DNA of 64,000 nucleotides from Epithemia pelagica (taxonomy: Eukaryota; Bacillariophyta; Bacillariophyceae; Surirellales; Surirellaceae). The notes under the pieces are model-generated. The model was not told the origin of the DNA. It was given only the letters and a program-made list of their open reading frames with translations, and did no database searches. The position numbers were made by a program, and so were the translations under genes. Location of the stretch: positions 1,426,001 through 1,490,000 of the forward strand of contig OX337231.1 of the NCBI GenBank assembly GCA_946965045.2, in the 5' to 3' direction. Every line of letters starts with the position of its first letter. Within the stretch, counting starts at the first letter, position 1. Below are positions 9,930-19,801 of this stretch, one piece after another.

Positions 9930-10523
9930 CTACCTTCGCACATCCATATTCAGATCACCCAAATCTATTTGCCCTCCTTTGATCGAAGAAGATCCAGTCG
10001 CCGAGTATTTGGCTAGATTCTCTTGTCCAACTGGAACCTGCGAGAACGCAATTAAACCAACGAGCGCCAGGGCCGCAAATCCCAGTTTGATAAAGTCTCC
10101 TGCTCCAAGGCCAGAGTCTTCGTCCATAATGTTGGCATCCAGCAATTCTTTTTCGGAAAGAATGACTTGTCGATCGACAAAGATCTTGTCTTGTTGCGAC
10201 GGAGATATGGTTGTAAAGGAAGAAGCAGTTGTTTCAGTGGACGGTACCTCGACTTCGTCCGTGGAAGTGGAGACTTCATCCTCTGTTTGCTCTTCTTTTA
10301 ATTTGCGAAGTTGTTCTTCCAAACGAGCAATTTCGTCGTCGCGTTCCGTGCTTCGTAACCGTGTGGCTGTGGCACTCGGATTGAGGTTCTTCCCATGGTG
10401 CTCAGCGACCACAGCAGCATGTGATGCCGGAACCGTAAAGGCCATTGATGGGTTTACAAAGCATAGAGCCACCACACTGACAGCTGAAAGCAGGAACATT
10501 GATCTACTGGTCGTCATGATCAT
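9930..10523 (-). CDS. plastid-targeted coiled-coil protein with one membrane segment
   Basis: The 197-residue protein opens with a signal peptide (MFLLSAVSVVALCFVNPSMA) and the site SMA-FTVPA, an ASAFAP-type cleavage with Phe at +1, so plastid import is likely. Residues 60-80 (RDDEIARLEEQLRKLKEEQ) form a short coiled coil. A Thr/Ser/Glu linker follows, then a single hydrophobic helix (FIKLGFAALALVGLIAFSQVP, about 147-167) and a short polar tail. I do not recognise a family. The layout suggests a thylakoid or envelope protein anchored by one helix (inference). Its start is 160 bases from the start of the divergent methyltransferase gene, so the two may share a promoter. It converges with the J-protein gene. 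Confidence 0.8.
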   Translation of the reverse strand: MIMTTSRSMFLLSAVSVVALCFVNPSMAFTVPASHAAVVAEHHGKNLNPSATATRLRSTERDDEIARLEEQLRKLKEEQTEDEVSTSTDEVEVPSTETTASSFTTISPSQQDKIFVDRQVILSEKELLDANIMDEDSGLGAGDFIKLGFAALALVGLIAFSQVPVGQENLAKYSATGSSSIKGGQIDLGDLNMDVRR

Positions 10524-10585
10524 TGTCTAAGGTCTAAGATCGACAGTTCGATGAGTTTGGCACGCGTACGTGTTGGCGGAATCAA

Positions 10586-10634
10586 ACGCGACCGCGTGAT
10601 TTTGGTCGCGTCGAAATCAGCTTCCACGTGGAAG
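10586..10634. promoter_or_regulatory. paired palindromes in a shared divergent promoter
   Basis: Between two divergent genes lie an 8-base inverted repeat, ACGCGACC at 10586-10593 and GGTCGCGT at 10604-10611, and a 14-base perfect palindrome, CTTCCACGTGGAAG at 10621-10634, which contains a CACGTG G-box. Repeats of TTGACC follow close to the methyltransferase start. bHLH or bZIP factors bind CACGTG in plants and algae; binding here is inference. Confidence 0.45.
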
Positions 10635-10683
10635 GTGAGGTGAGAGTTTGACCTTTGACCATTGATTTTGACACCTCTTAACG

Positions 10684-11901
10684 ATGACGGTTCGATCCAA
10701 TCTTTCCGGCATCAGGCGACTGCTTCCATGCCTTATCTGGATTCTCTTCTGCAATAGCGGGTCATCATGGCCCACCTTGAGTTTGAGACAAGGATTCGTC
10801 GAGACCTATTTCTCGAAAAAGGGGTCACGTTCGTTCGTCGAAAGTCGGGTTGCGTTGCATGCTGCCAAGAACAAAAGAAAAAAGACATCAGGTGGTGGTG
10901 GAGGCGGAGGAGGATTCGGTCAAACGACCGTGAAACAGAAAGCCCCAACCAAGAAGCAAATTCTAAAACGGGTTGAAGAGGTATATGGTGGAACATCACC
11001 AGAGCACATTGCCCGTTCGACACAAGAAAAGATCCAAATGAAAATCCGAGAACAACCCGCTCCGATACAAATGGCCTTGCAACTCTACCAGCAATTACAG
11101 CAATGGGAATCACATATTGGTCAACTGACAGTATTGCAACAAGCTCAACTGGAGCCAGCCGCCATTGAAGGAGCGAACCGTGCAAGACAAGAGCTAGATC
11201 GCTTGTACAAGGAACACAGTCCAGTCATATCATGCGACCAAGATCTGCACAATTTACTGCAAAAATATACATGGGATGCATCGGCAGATGCCAAAGTAGC
11301 CCGCTCTATGATCGGTGATATGAATTCGGCAACGGAAGAATGCATACAACATGCATGCCGACTCGTAGCGGATGCTATCACTTTCGAAGATGGCTGTGAA
11401 GACGCCGAAAGCCGTTTGTGTTTGGACGTTGGATGTGGGTTTGGCGTTTTGGTCCCATTTTTTGTCAAGGCTGGAATCCCTTCAGCGAACATTCATGGAG
11501 TCGACTTGAGTTCGGAAATGATTCGAAATGCTCGAGAACAACATCCGACGTGCACGTTCACGGCATGTGACTTTTTGAACGATTATGAGACACCAACCTT
11601 GTTTCATGCCATTGTCTTTTGCTCTTCGTTGCATGATTTACCAGATGTAGCGGACGCTTTGACCAAAGCTACTTCCTTGTTGACAGATGGAGGACGAATG
11701 GTCATTGTGCATCCACAGGGAGCATCACATGTACAGCAACAGCAGAGATCCAATCCTGTTTTAGTAAAGCGAGGCTTACCGGATACAAAAGAGCTTCAAG
11801 CTCTTCCAAACCTCAAGTTGACAGTCGAGCCATCATTCGAGGCTGGCACCGAATACCTCGCCGTTCTCGAAAAAGTGGAAAGTCAAGGAGATAACATATA
11901 G
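10684..11901 (+). CDS. class I SAM-dependent methyltransferase, probably organellar
   Basis: The 405-residue protein has a hydrophobic N-terminus (LLPCLIWILFCNSGSSWPT) with Trp after Ser-Ser, compatible with a plastid leader. A Gly run follows (about 69-77), then a helical Gln-rich region (about 85-180). The C-terminal half is a Rossmann-type methyltransferase: motif I LDVGCGFG at about 247-254, the acidic residue of motif II in IHGVDLSSEM (about 271-280), and post-motif strands FHAIVFCSSLHDL and GGRMVIVHPQG. This type moves a methyl group from S-adenosylmethionine; the substrate cannot be told. There is no metal-binding or DNA-binding extension. Start at 10684; no intron seen. It shares a 160-base upstream region with a plastid-targeted coiled-coil gene, so a plastid role is plausible. 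Confidence 0.78.
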   Translation: MTVRSNLSGIRRLLPCLIWILFCNSGSSWPTLSLRQGFVETYFSKKGSRSFVESRVALHAAKNKRKKTSGGGGGGGGFGQTTVKQKAPTKKQILKRVEEVYGGTSPEHIARSTQEKIQMKIREQPAPIQMALQLYQQLQQWESHIGQLTVLQQAQLEPAAIEGANRARQELDRLYKEHSPVISCDQDLHNLLQKYTWDASADAKVARSMIGDMNSATEECIQHACRLVADAITFEDGCEDAESRLCLDVGCGFGVLVPFFVKAGIPSANIHGVDLSSEMIRNAREQHPTCTFTACDFLNDYETPTLFHAIVFCSSLHDLPDVADALTKATSLLTDGGRMVIVHPQGASHVQQQQRSNPVLVKRGLPDTKELQALPNLKLTVEPSFEAGTEYLAVLEKVESQGDNI

Positions 11902-11928
11902 CCACCTCTTTTGAGATGCTTCAAATAC

Positions 11929-13799
11929 TCAAACGATGCTGTCGTCCATGTCTTCGTCATCATCAAAGATATCCAGAGTGTCGTCAAAGTCATCGATGGA
12001 TTCCCACTCATTGTCGTGTTCAAAGAGATGCAAAATGTCTCGACGACGGTCTTCACCATCGGTCCAACGAACAAAGTCCATTGCCAAACTGTACGCGTTC
12101 ATCTCATCATCATCATCTTCCTCGCGTGTCAGAACCTGTTCCCGCAGCCACGCAACCACTTTCGTCCGTCCAAAGGCAACCGCATGCGTCAACTGGACGA
12201 CAAACGAAAAACGGATGAATATGACAAATAGGTTTCCTACATCGTTGTATGACAAAAATTTGGCAGGTGGTCACGTACCGGAGTGTTGTCACCGTGATTT
12301 GGCATACTGAAATCCACACCGACCGTGTCGTACAAGTACTGGCAAACCGCCAAATCTCCTCCACTCGCGGCCCAATGAGCCACGGAACATCCGTTCCGAT
12401 TGACGTGATCGGTCGAAGCGCGATGGCGAACCAATAACTTTACCGTCTCCAAGGTACCCGACCAAGCCGCCCACATGAGTGCCGAATTGCCATCCTTGGT
12501 CAACGTATTGACGTATTCTTTTCGTTGCCGTGTCGGGACTTGGTCCAAAAGAAACCGACACACATGAACATGACCACCGCAACCAAAGGCGCGAGCCTTG
12601 GCACCTGCTGCCGCCCAGTGCAGAGCCGTGGCACCATCGCGCAAAGTGCGAGTGTCAAACACATGGAGGGAAGATCTCTTTGGTACGTGGCTTTGTTTCG
12701 TTGTCGGTTGATTTCCATGTTCGAGAAGTATTGGAATGGCATCCAAATGTCCCGTTCCCGCCGCCCAATGAAGAAGTGACACGCCGCGATGATCATACTG
12801 CCAAGGATTCGCACCATGCTGTATGAGTAAAGCAATCATGGTAGATGCTGTCATGTTAATATACTGGAGCGGCCATGTATTGTTGGGTTGGACCAGTTCA
12901 TTTCTTGCTGCTGCCATCAAGCCACGACCGAACAAAGCATCAAAGGCTTCAATTTGTTTTACCGTGATCGTGGTAGACTCCTTTCGACGAAGCATATCTG
13001 GACCTGTAGCTCGATGCCAAGACTGACAAAGTGCTGCAAACATTTTTGGTTTTCGTACTGCTCGTAAAAAGTCATTCCACTTGGATGGATCGCTCACCAA
13101 CTCATATCCATGTGTGAGATTGGCGTACACCAAGAATGCATGTCTCGGCGCCAAGACTCGTTCGAGGCGAGCTCCAAAGTATTGTGGTGGCAAAATGGAG
13201 AGCGTCGTGTTCGAATGCAGGGAAGTCTTGGTTATCGTGGATGTTGAATCGGTGATGCTTCTTTCACAGTGAAGAGTTTCTCGCAAGAATCGAAGCTTTG
13301 GATGCAGTTGACGAGGCACGGACAAGGTCAAAAGTGGTGGAAAACTCTGGTTCATGACTAGTACCTGGTCTTTTGTGTATCCAGCGTATTCCTGGAGATA
13401 CGTCATGGGGTCCATTGATTGAATGGATTTTGGAATGTCATGTCGATAGAGATGTTTGAACACATGATTTAGTCGACGAGCTGGTCGAGGAGCGTCCACT
13501 CGTTGATCATAGGGACGAACTCGACCATTGCTGTCCGTGACATTTACGTTTAGGCTGTCCTGGATCGAAATCTCCGAATCAATGCTCAGAGAGAACAAAG
13601 TAACTGGAGAAATGCTGACTTGTTTGTCGATCCGTGGTCGATGGCTGGCATCGACATGGATATGTTGTCGTGAAAAACTTGTTCTGAAGTAAGGACAGTT
13701 GCTGAAGCTCCACGCACTTGTATTGAGGGAGAACCATATCAAAAGAACGAGCTGTTGCTTCTGCAGAAGAAAACAAAGTCCAAGAGAGGAGCTTGTCAT
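11929..13799 (-). CDS. mTERF-like/ankyrin-repeat protein, two exons, plastid-type leader
   Basis: Exon 1 is 13799-12279 and exon 2 is 12192-11929, with an 86-base intron (donor GTACGTG, acceptor CCAG). The join falls between codons, giving a 594-residue product in which DNTP continues as LTHAVAFGRTKVVAWL, completing an ankyrin repeat. The N-terminus is hydrophobic and ends in NTSAWSFSN, a possible plastid site with Trp at +1. Residues 135-180 (YLQEYAGYTKDQVLVMNQ, then PPLLTLS and LHPKLRFL) match the helical repeat of mTERF organelle nucleic-acid-binding proteins; RVLAPRHAFLVY near 214 may be another. Residues about 310-530 hold five or so ankyrin repeats (LLHWAAGTGH, ALHWAAAGA, ALMWAAWSG, VAHWAASGG). 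The tail is very acidic. The ankyrin call is firm; the mTERF part is weaker. It converges with the methyltransferase gene, the stops being 27 bases apart. Confidence 0.78.
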
Positions 13800-13807
13800 G
13801 TTGCAAT

Positions 13808-13808
<1 letters not shown>

Positions 13809-13840
<32 letters not shown>
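13809..13840. repeat. (CT)16 microsatellite
   Basis: Sixteen uninterrupted CT units sit immediately upstream of the mTERF-ankyrin start codon, probably in its promoter or 5' leader (GA-rich on the coding strand). Confidence 0.9.
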
Positions 13841-13841
<1 letters not shown>

Positions 13842-13893
13842 AGAAGATGAGGGAAGATGAGTGATAACCTTATGTTGATGGCATCTCTGCCTA

Positions 13894-14166
13894 TCACATT
13901 GATGCCGATCGATGGCTGAAAGACATCAGCTGATTTACCGCCTTTCGGTCGCTTATTAGTCCCAAGAATCGAAGTAGTCCCGCGCTTTTTTGTTGATCCC
14001 CCTCTTGTACAATGGATACAATGGAGTTGACAATGTACAAGAAGGTTGCGTTCTTACCTTCCAGTTTCACGATGTCATCGAACTCCAACTCTTTCATGGG
14101 TGGCGAAGGGTTGGGGGTTTCGACGAGGCCTACAATACCAGATGGATAGTTGGACTTGAATTCGTC
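13894..14166 (-). other. possible orphan coding exons
   Basis: On the minus strand an acceptor-like TTTGACAG at about 14167 opens a frame with good coding character (GLVETPNPSPPMKELEFDD) to a donor GTAAG at 14057. A possible 54-base intron ends at 14004, and the frame then runs through GLLRFLGLISDRKAVNQL to a stop. No upstream exon could be placed. It may be the 3' end of the Cys-rich gene or a gene fragment. Confidence 0.25.
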
Positions 14167-14383
14167 CTGTCAAAGACAAAAACACAGCTAGGTAGGAGTA
14201 GGTAGTTTTACACTTTGCAATGTTAAGTGCGGTATGTTAAAAGCCCAATGTCCCTTACAACATATAAGTTTCAAATCAGGATTGAGCTGCTATATCCATC
14301 ATATCCATACCTACCCTACCTGAGATATTTTTTCTCCGTCATCAACCATGTAGATTGGACTAGTCTTTTCGCACGACGCCTTT

Positions 14384-15310
14384 TCATGGATTTCGTGAAA
14401 TCTTTTGGCTGGAACGTCCTTCCATTTCCTGTTTGACAGGAGCTAGTGGCACGGGCGCCGCATGGTTGTGCAAGTGTGTCGCTTGTTGGGCCGTCATGCA
14501 GCCCATGGCAATGAGTTTGACCGACTGGATGCCACGCCATAGAATCATTCCAATTTGCCAACAAGCACGGGCCGCTCGGCCACCTTCGCCACTGCATTCC
14601 TGTGCACCTTGGCTTTCGGGAGCGCAGCAACCGACCAAACAGGATGCACAGGACAGACAAAAGGCACACCCACAACAGGCTCGCATGATCTGACCAAAAC
14701 AGTCGGTACACTTGTTGACACGAATTTCGGTAGGATCTTGGCCCAAACCATATTCTTCCCGTACCAACCGACGTGTCACATTGTGAGCACAACAGACACT
14801 GTAAAGCCCTCCCAGACAGCACACTTCGAGACACAAAAAGGCCTCAGGACACTTGTCTTCTCCATAGGTGCCCGATCGAATCGTAATGGGCGCACCTGGA
14901 CAGGCCCGAGCACAACATTGTGGACCGTCGTGGAATCCTTGCCACAGTTTGTATCGAGTCATATCTCCATGCAACGCTTGGCGACGAGCAACCCATTGGC
15001 CGCAGCAGGGACACATTGTGGCAAAGCAACACATGGCTGGATTGCGGACGGGTGTTTGTAACATGGCCACATCCCATCCACCACCAGAACCCTGAGGTTG
15101 TTCCGAATTTTGCGGTTCGGCGGCAAAGCAAAAGACTATGGGAAAGGCCAAGGGACTCCCAAAACACCAAATGAGATCGGCACAATACTCAATCGGGCCG
15201 GCTGTGCATTCCAAACAGTCGGCACACACACTAAAACAGGGATCCAATCCACATCCTCCCGTCCAACAATCGCAACAAATGTTGCTGACACAATCCTGTC
15301 CGGCGTTCAT
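14384..15310 (-). CDS. cysteine-rich protein, weakly PLAC8-like
   Basis: The 308-residue product is very rich in Cys, with more than forty residues mostly in CC or CxxC pairs (for example CVSNICCDCWTGGCG near the start and CCRAC/CCGCAFCLSC-like clusters later). A segment RRLVREEYGLGQDPTEIR, followed by a C-x-x-C-x-x-Q pattern, resembles the end of PLAC8 domains, which occur in membrane-associated proteins for cell size control or cadmium resistance. Hydrophobic stretches (LAFPIVFCFAAE; LEVCCLGGLYSVCC) could associate with membranes. The match is partial, so I call it only PLAC8-like. The first ATG in the frame is at 15310; sequence further upstream in the frame has no ATG. An ABC transporter gene of the heavy-metal type begins 246 bases away in the opposite direction, an interesting neighbour for a thiol-rich protein, but a link is inference. 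Confidence 0.6.
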   Translation of the reverse strand: MNAGQDCVSNICCDCWTGGCGLDPCFSVCADCLECTAGPIEYCADLIWCFGSPLAFPIVFCFAAEPQNSEQPQGSGGGWDVAMLQTPVRNPAMCCFATMCPCCGQWVARRQALHGDMTRYKLWQGFHDGPQCCARACPGAPITIRSGTYGEDKCPEAFLCLEVCCLGGLYSVCCAHNVTRRLVREEYGLGQDPTEIRVNKCTDCFGQIMRACCGCAFCLSCASCLVGCCAPESQGAQECSGEGGRAARACWQIGMILWRGIQSVKLIAMGCMTAQQATHLHNHAAPVPLAPVKQEMEGRSSQKISRNP

Positions 15311-15555
15311 TGTGAAATCAATGTAGGTCGACTTCAAGGATTTCGGGTGCTTCTGGATACAACCAAACGATTGTTGTTCCGAAAGCCAATTGGCAATTTG
15401 GAACGATTGATTTTCCTGTCTCCAATAAAAAAGGACGGGTCAAGTCGAAAAAGTGAGGGGATAGAAAATGACCGGTCACATCAAGACCAAAAGACCCTTC
15501 TAAATTTAAATTTAACTTTTGAACACTTTCCTAACCGATGACCGTTATTTAAAAA

Positions 15556-18500
15556 ATGGAGCACAATCGAGCAATCCAGATTCTGATGGATCTTCGCTCA
15601 TTCTATCCATCATCCTCTCATCTCTTTGTTGTTGTTGAGGCCATGGTGGTCTCCACCGCTCTTTCGGCTGTGATTGCCAGTACTTTACAACTTCTTCGCT
15701 TGTCCGTGGATTTAATTCAAATTGCATCCTCGCCTCCACCGTCGTCGTCTGCAACACAAGGTGGCAGCAGAGGTCCGTCCTCCGAAGGCGATGCCAAGAG
15801 CCAACCACCGAACGAATCTGCTACGACCGATCCAAAGATTCCCAACTATGGAAGTGTCCATCCTAGTAGTGACAGCCACGAAACCAAGCCGTTGCTTTCC
15901 GGTGATGAAGAAAATGCCCTGACGACCAATACGGCATTGAATGAATCGGACCCATCCAATCGCAGCACCACACAACGTCGATTTCGATTGTTCCTGGCGG
16001 CTTGGCTGGTAGCCGCTGTGGTGTTTGTTGTTACGATTGTGGTTTCGAAACACAGTTCGTCATCCTCCACACAACAAGGCTCTTTTGATGTCGTCTACCC
16101 TTCGTCCTTGGTGATTGCTACCATTCTTGTGATGATGGTAGAGATTGCTTGTCACTTTTTGGATGCCGAGAGACTTCATTACGGTGCCTTCCGACGCCTT
16201 CTACGCCTAACGGCTCTTTTGGTATTGTGGTGCACCTTTTTGACGCACCTTCTTCATTTCGAGTCCTCCGCGTCGCGACCAAACCGGTGGTCTTTTAACG
16301 CAAGGAACGTACTGCTTGTGGATGTTACTTTTCTTGTGGTCTTGGCCGTCGCCGATGGGTGGGTGACCAATACGCATCCTACACCGGCTCGACGTGAGTC
16401 ACTGGACCAAGCCGCACATCAACCTACCTTGTCTCGAGCCGCTCTCCTCCAACTTGTCAAACCATATGTCTGGCCCGATGCCACGAGTGAAACTGCCTTG
16501 TGGAATCGAGTGCGGGCCATTGCCACGTGGGTATGCGTCATTTGCAGCAAGGCGTGCAGTTTACTTACTCCCCTGTTGTTGGGTCAAGCTTCGACGGCCT
16601 TGGCGCATCAAGACTATGGTGGCACGATTCGTTTGGTGATTTTGTACAGTGCCATTTCCTGGTTGGGATCCACCTTCAAGGAAGGACAATTTTTGTTTTA
16701 TCTCAAAGTTGGACAAGCAGCCTTTGTTCAACTGTCGGAAGCCTCCTTTGATCACTTGCATCACTTGTCGTTGGACTGGCATTTGCGGAAAAAACTGGGA
16801 GAAGTCCTTCGAAGTGTCGATCGAGGCATTGCCGCGTGTGATACGTAAGTGAATCTGTTGCTAGTTGCGAGACACGGGCTTGTTGACGAATCTATACATG
16901 TACTCATCTTTTTTCTCTCTGTTTCTGATATCGATGTTATAGACTCATGAAATATCTCTTTTTACGACTTGTACCGGCATTGACGGAATGCCTTTTGGTG
17001 ACCATTATTTTTGCCACCTACTTCAAGTACTTTCCATTGGCAGTGACTGTGTTTTACTTCGTTTTTGTCTACATTGTCTGGACGATTCTGGTAACTCTCT
17101 GGCGGAAAAAGTTCCGGAAAGCTCTGGTCAAGCATGACAATGGTAAGAATGGGAATGGTTTCTTTTGTCTGTGCGCAAAATAGCGCTAATTTTTTTGACT
17201 ATTCCACAGAGTGGCACGATTTGTTCACGGACAGCATGATCAATTTTGAAACAGTCAAACACTTTACCGCGGAGAACTACGAACTTGGTCGTTTCCGCAA
17301 CGCCGTGAATCGTTATCAAATGGGATCTGTTCATGTACAAGGATCCTTGTCCTTTCTGAATGTTTCGCAAAAGCTGCTCTTTCAAACATGCATGGCCACC
17401 TCCCTTTCATTGGCAGTTTGGGGTATCGAACAGCGGATTTCGTGTTGTACCGAAACTGTGGGCTGTGAATCTGCCTTGTCCGATTGCTGTCGAAATGTAT
17501 CGAGCAATATATGCCCAGGAATGGAGGTGGGAGATTTTGTGGCCGTTCTCACCTATTTGGTCAATCTCTTTGCTCCCTTGGACTTTTTGGGAACGGTGTA
17601 CAATGCTGTTGTCATGGCCATGATTGATTTAGCCAGTCTTTCGGAGCTGCTGGCAGAGAATCCAGACGTTGTGGATGCGGAAGATGCTGTGGAGCTCCCA
17701 CTTGCCAATCGACTCGATCCTGATACGGCTGTGGAATTTGACAATGTGTTCTTTCGTTACCCCACGCAACCCGAGAACAAGGGCTTGCAGGGAGTATCAT
17801 TCAAAATGAAGCGGGGGACGACAACCGCAATTGTGGGTCCGACAGGTGAGTTTTATTCCATACACTTGTTCTTGGATTGTTCTAGATTTTTTCTCAAAGC
17901 AAGAGTTGGTCATGCACAGGTGCGGGAAAGACAACCATTAGCCGATTGCTGTTTCGGTTTTATGATGTATTGGGCGGATCGGTCAAGATCAATGGCACAG
18001 ATGTTCGTTCTATGACGCAAAAATCTCTTCGAGGTGCCATTGGTGTTGTCCCTCAGACTGCCAGTATGTTTAACGACACTATTCGATCCAATCTGTTGTA
18101 CGGGCGTAGAGACGCCACGGAGGCGGAACTGATTCAAGCTGCCAAGGATGCCCAGCTCCTCGACTTTATTGGATCGTTGGATGAGGGATGGGATACGATT
18201 GTAGGCGATCGTGGGTTGAAACTTTCTGGTACGTGCATCACCTTGTGTTCCCTTTCTTAGAGTTGTTTTGTATTCTTATCTTTGTGCTCATTAATTTTAT
18301 TTTGGAAAGGTGGTGAAAAGCAACGAGCTGCCATTGCTCGTTGTCTTCTGAAAGACCCTCCGTTTGTCCTTCTGGACGAAGCAACAAGTGCATTGTAAGT
18401 CGTTGGGGCCTACCTCCGAAAGGCACAATGTTTCGCACCTAATATTTCTGCTTTTTCTCTCAGAGATACGTTGACTGAAAGTTCTGTCCAAGAGGCACTG

Positions 18501-18698
18501 GACAGGCTCGGCAAACAAAGGACTGTTTTGGTTATAGCCCATCGACTCACAACGGTTCGCAATGCGGATAAGATTATCGTATTGAAAGACGGAGTTGTCG
18601 CCGAAGAGGGAACTCATGATGAGTTGTTGTCCTTGAACCGTATCTACGCTGACATGTGGAACGTTCAAAGAAAAGATTCCAGACAATCCGCAGCGTAG
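15556..18698 (+). CDS. ABCB6/HMT1-type half-size ABC transporter, six exons
   Basis: Exons 15556-16844, 16943-17142, 17210-17845, 17920-18228, 18310-18394 and 18464-18698 are joined by GT-AG introns of 98, 67, 74, 81 and 69 bases and give 917 residues. The N-terminal part has extra membrane helices as in ABCB6/HMT1 proteins, then the six-helix ABC core with [12 protein letters not shown] and [12 protein letters not shown] (compare DSLLNYETVK in the ATM/HMT1 subfamily). The nucleotide-binding domain has Walker A GPTGAGKTT, Q-loop VVPQT, signature LSGGEKQR, Walker [13 protein letters not shown] and the H-loop VIAHRLTT, all intact. Relatives move heavy-metal-thiol complexes, porphyrins or glutathione conjugates in vacuole, mitochondrion or other membranes. 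Introns fall within Walker A, at the signature and at the D-loop. The substrate cannot be set from sequence. Confidence 0.9.
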
Positions 18699-18768
18699 CT
18701 AGCAAACTCAAGCTCTATGGATAGTTCATAAGTGGATTAACATTAAGCAGTGGGCGTCGCTAATATTA

Positions 18769-19801
18769 TCAAGGGTCTTCAAACCGCTCAACGGATTCAA
18801 GCTGCACTTCCTCTGATTCCATCATCTCGAGTCCCAGCGCTCCTTCAGATATCATGTTGACACCAATATCCGCAGCAGCTCCTGCAGGGAGTTCTTCGTC
18901 AATATCCTGTTCCCATTCTTCTTCCTCTTCTTCGTCCCATTCTTCTTCTTCCTCTTCATCCTCCGATTCTTCCTCATTGTCTTCCCACTCGTCCTCGTCC
19001 CATTCTTCTTCCTCTTCATCCCAATCTTCGTCCCATGCAACCATATCCTCGATCAATGGTTCGGGGTGGGGACCTTCGGGTGGAGGGGGTGGAGGAGGAA
19101 ACTTGCCAGGATGGGGGAAGGGTGGCTCTTCTTCCTGTAGAATCCCTGGAGGAGGTGGAGGGGGAGGAGGACCCTCACCCACGGGAGGTTCAGGGCGAGG
19201 GGGAGGAGGAGGAGGCGGGAAAGGTCCCCCATCTTCAGGTGGGACGCCTGGGGGTGGAGGGGGAGGAGGAGGTCCTTCATGCCACTCATCGTGATGATGA
19301 GGTCCATGATGATGGTCTCCTTTGTGGGACTGGTAAGACAATAACATGAGGTTAGTGGACTAGAAATTGAAAAAAAAAAGTTTTTTAAGCCATCGCTGTT
19401 CAATCTCATCATGAAACACTTACATGATCGCCATGGTGGTGGTGCCAGTCTCCGTCATGATGACTGTCGTGATCATGATGGTGATGCCCATCGTGGCTGT
19501 CGTGGTGATGCCCCTTGTGACTGTTGTGATCATGATGGTGATGCTCATCATGGTCGCCATGATGATGGTGGCAAGGCTTCTTGTCATGGCTTGATCGAAG
19601 GAAAAGCGAGTTTCCAGAATGCCCTTGGAAGTTTTCCGTCATGAGCAAAATCAACAAAAATACAATCGTAGTTACCCCGACAACGGCCGGCAAAGCGCAC
19701 CATCGGCTCCTGCGACGATCGGACTCCACCGTCACTGCCTCCGCCAACACTGGAGACTTCCCAGTGTCCTTGGTCGGGACAGCTTCATACTGTTTCGTCA
19801 T
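18769..19801 (-). CDS. membrane-anchored His-rich / polyproline / acidic protein
   Basis: Exon 1 (19801-19424) and exon 2 (19329-18769) are joined across a 94-base intron (GTAAGTG to ACCAG), in frame, giving 312 residues. A short cytosolic N-terminus precedes one hydrophobic segment (VVGVTTIVFLLILLM, about 40-54), so this is probably a type II membrane protein with the rest outside the cytosol. The following region (about 75-145) is dominated by His in HHHH, HDxH and HGDH units across the splice site. Next comes a proline block (about 150-225, runs of 7-8 Pro separated by Gly/Glu), and then an acidic Trp-bearing block of EEEEEWDEDEW type to about residue 280. The ATG at 19801 is the only one that precedes the membrane segment. 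His and acidic blocks suggest Zn, Ni, Cu or Ca binding; a cell-wall or vesicle role is inference. The bias is on the coding strand only in this frame. Confidence 0.75.

Noticed and set aside
18854-19349. Long open frames opposite the His/Pro/acidic gene (Ser runs, Gly runs)
   Set aside because: They are antisense shadows of low-complexity repeats. The minus-strand frame has a membrane helix, clean splice sites and an in-frame join.
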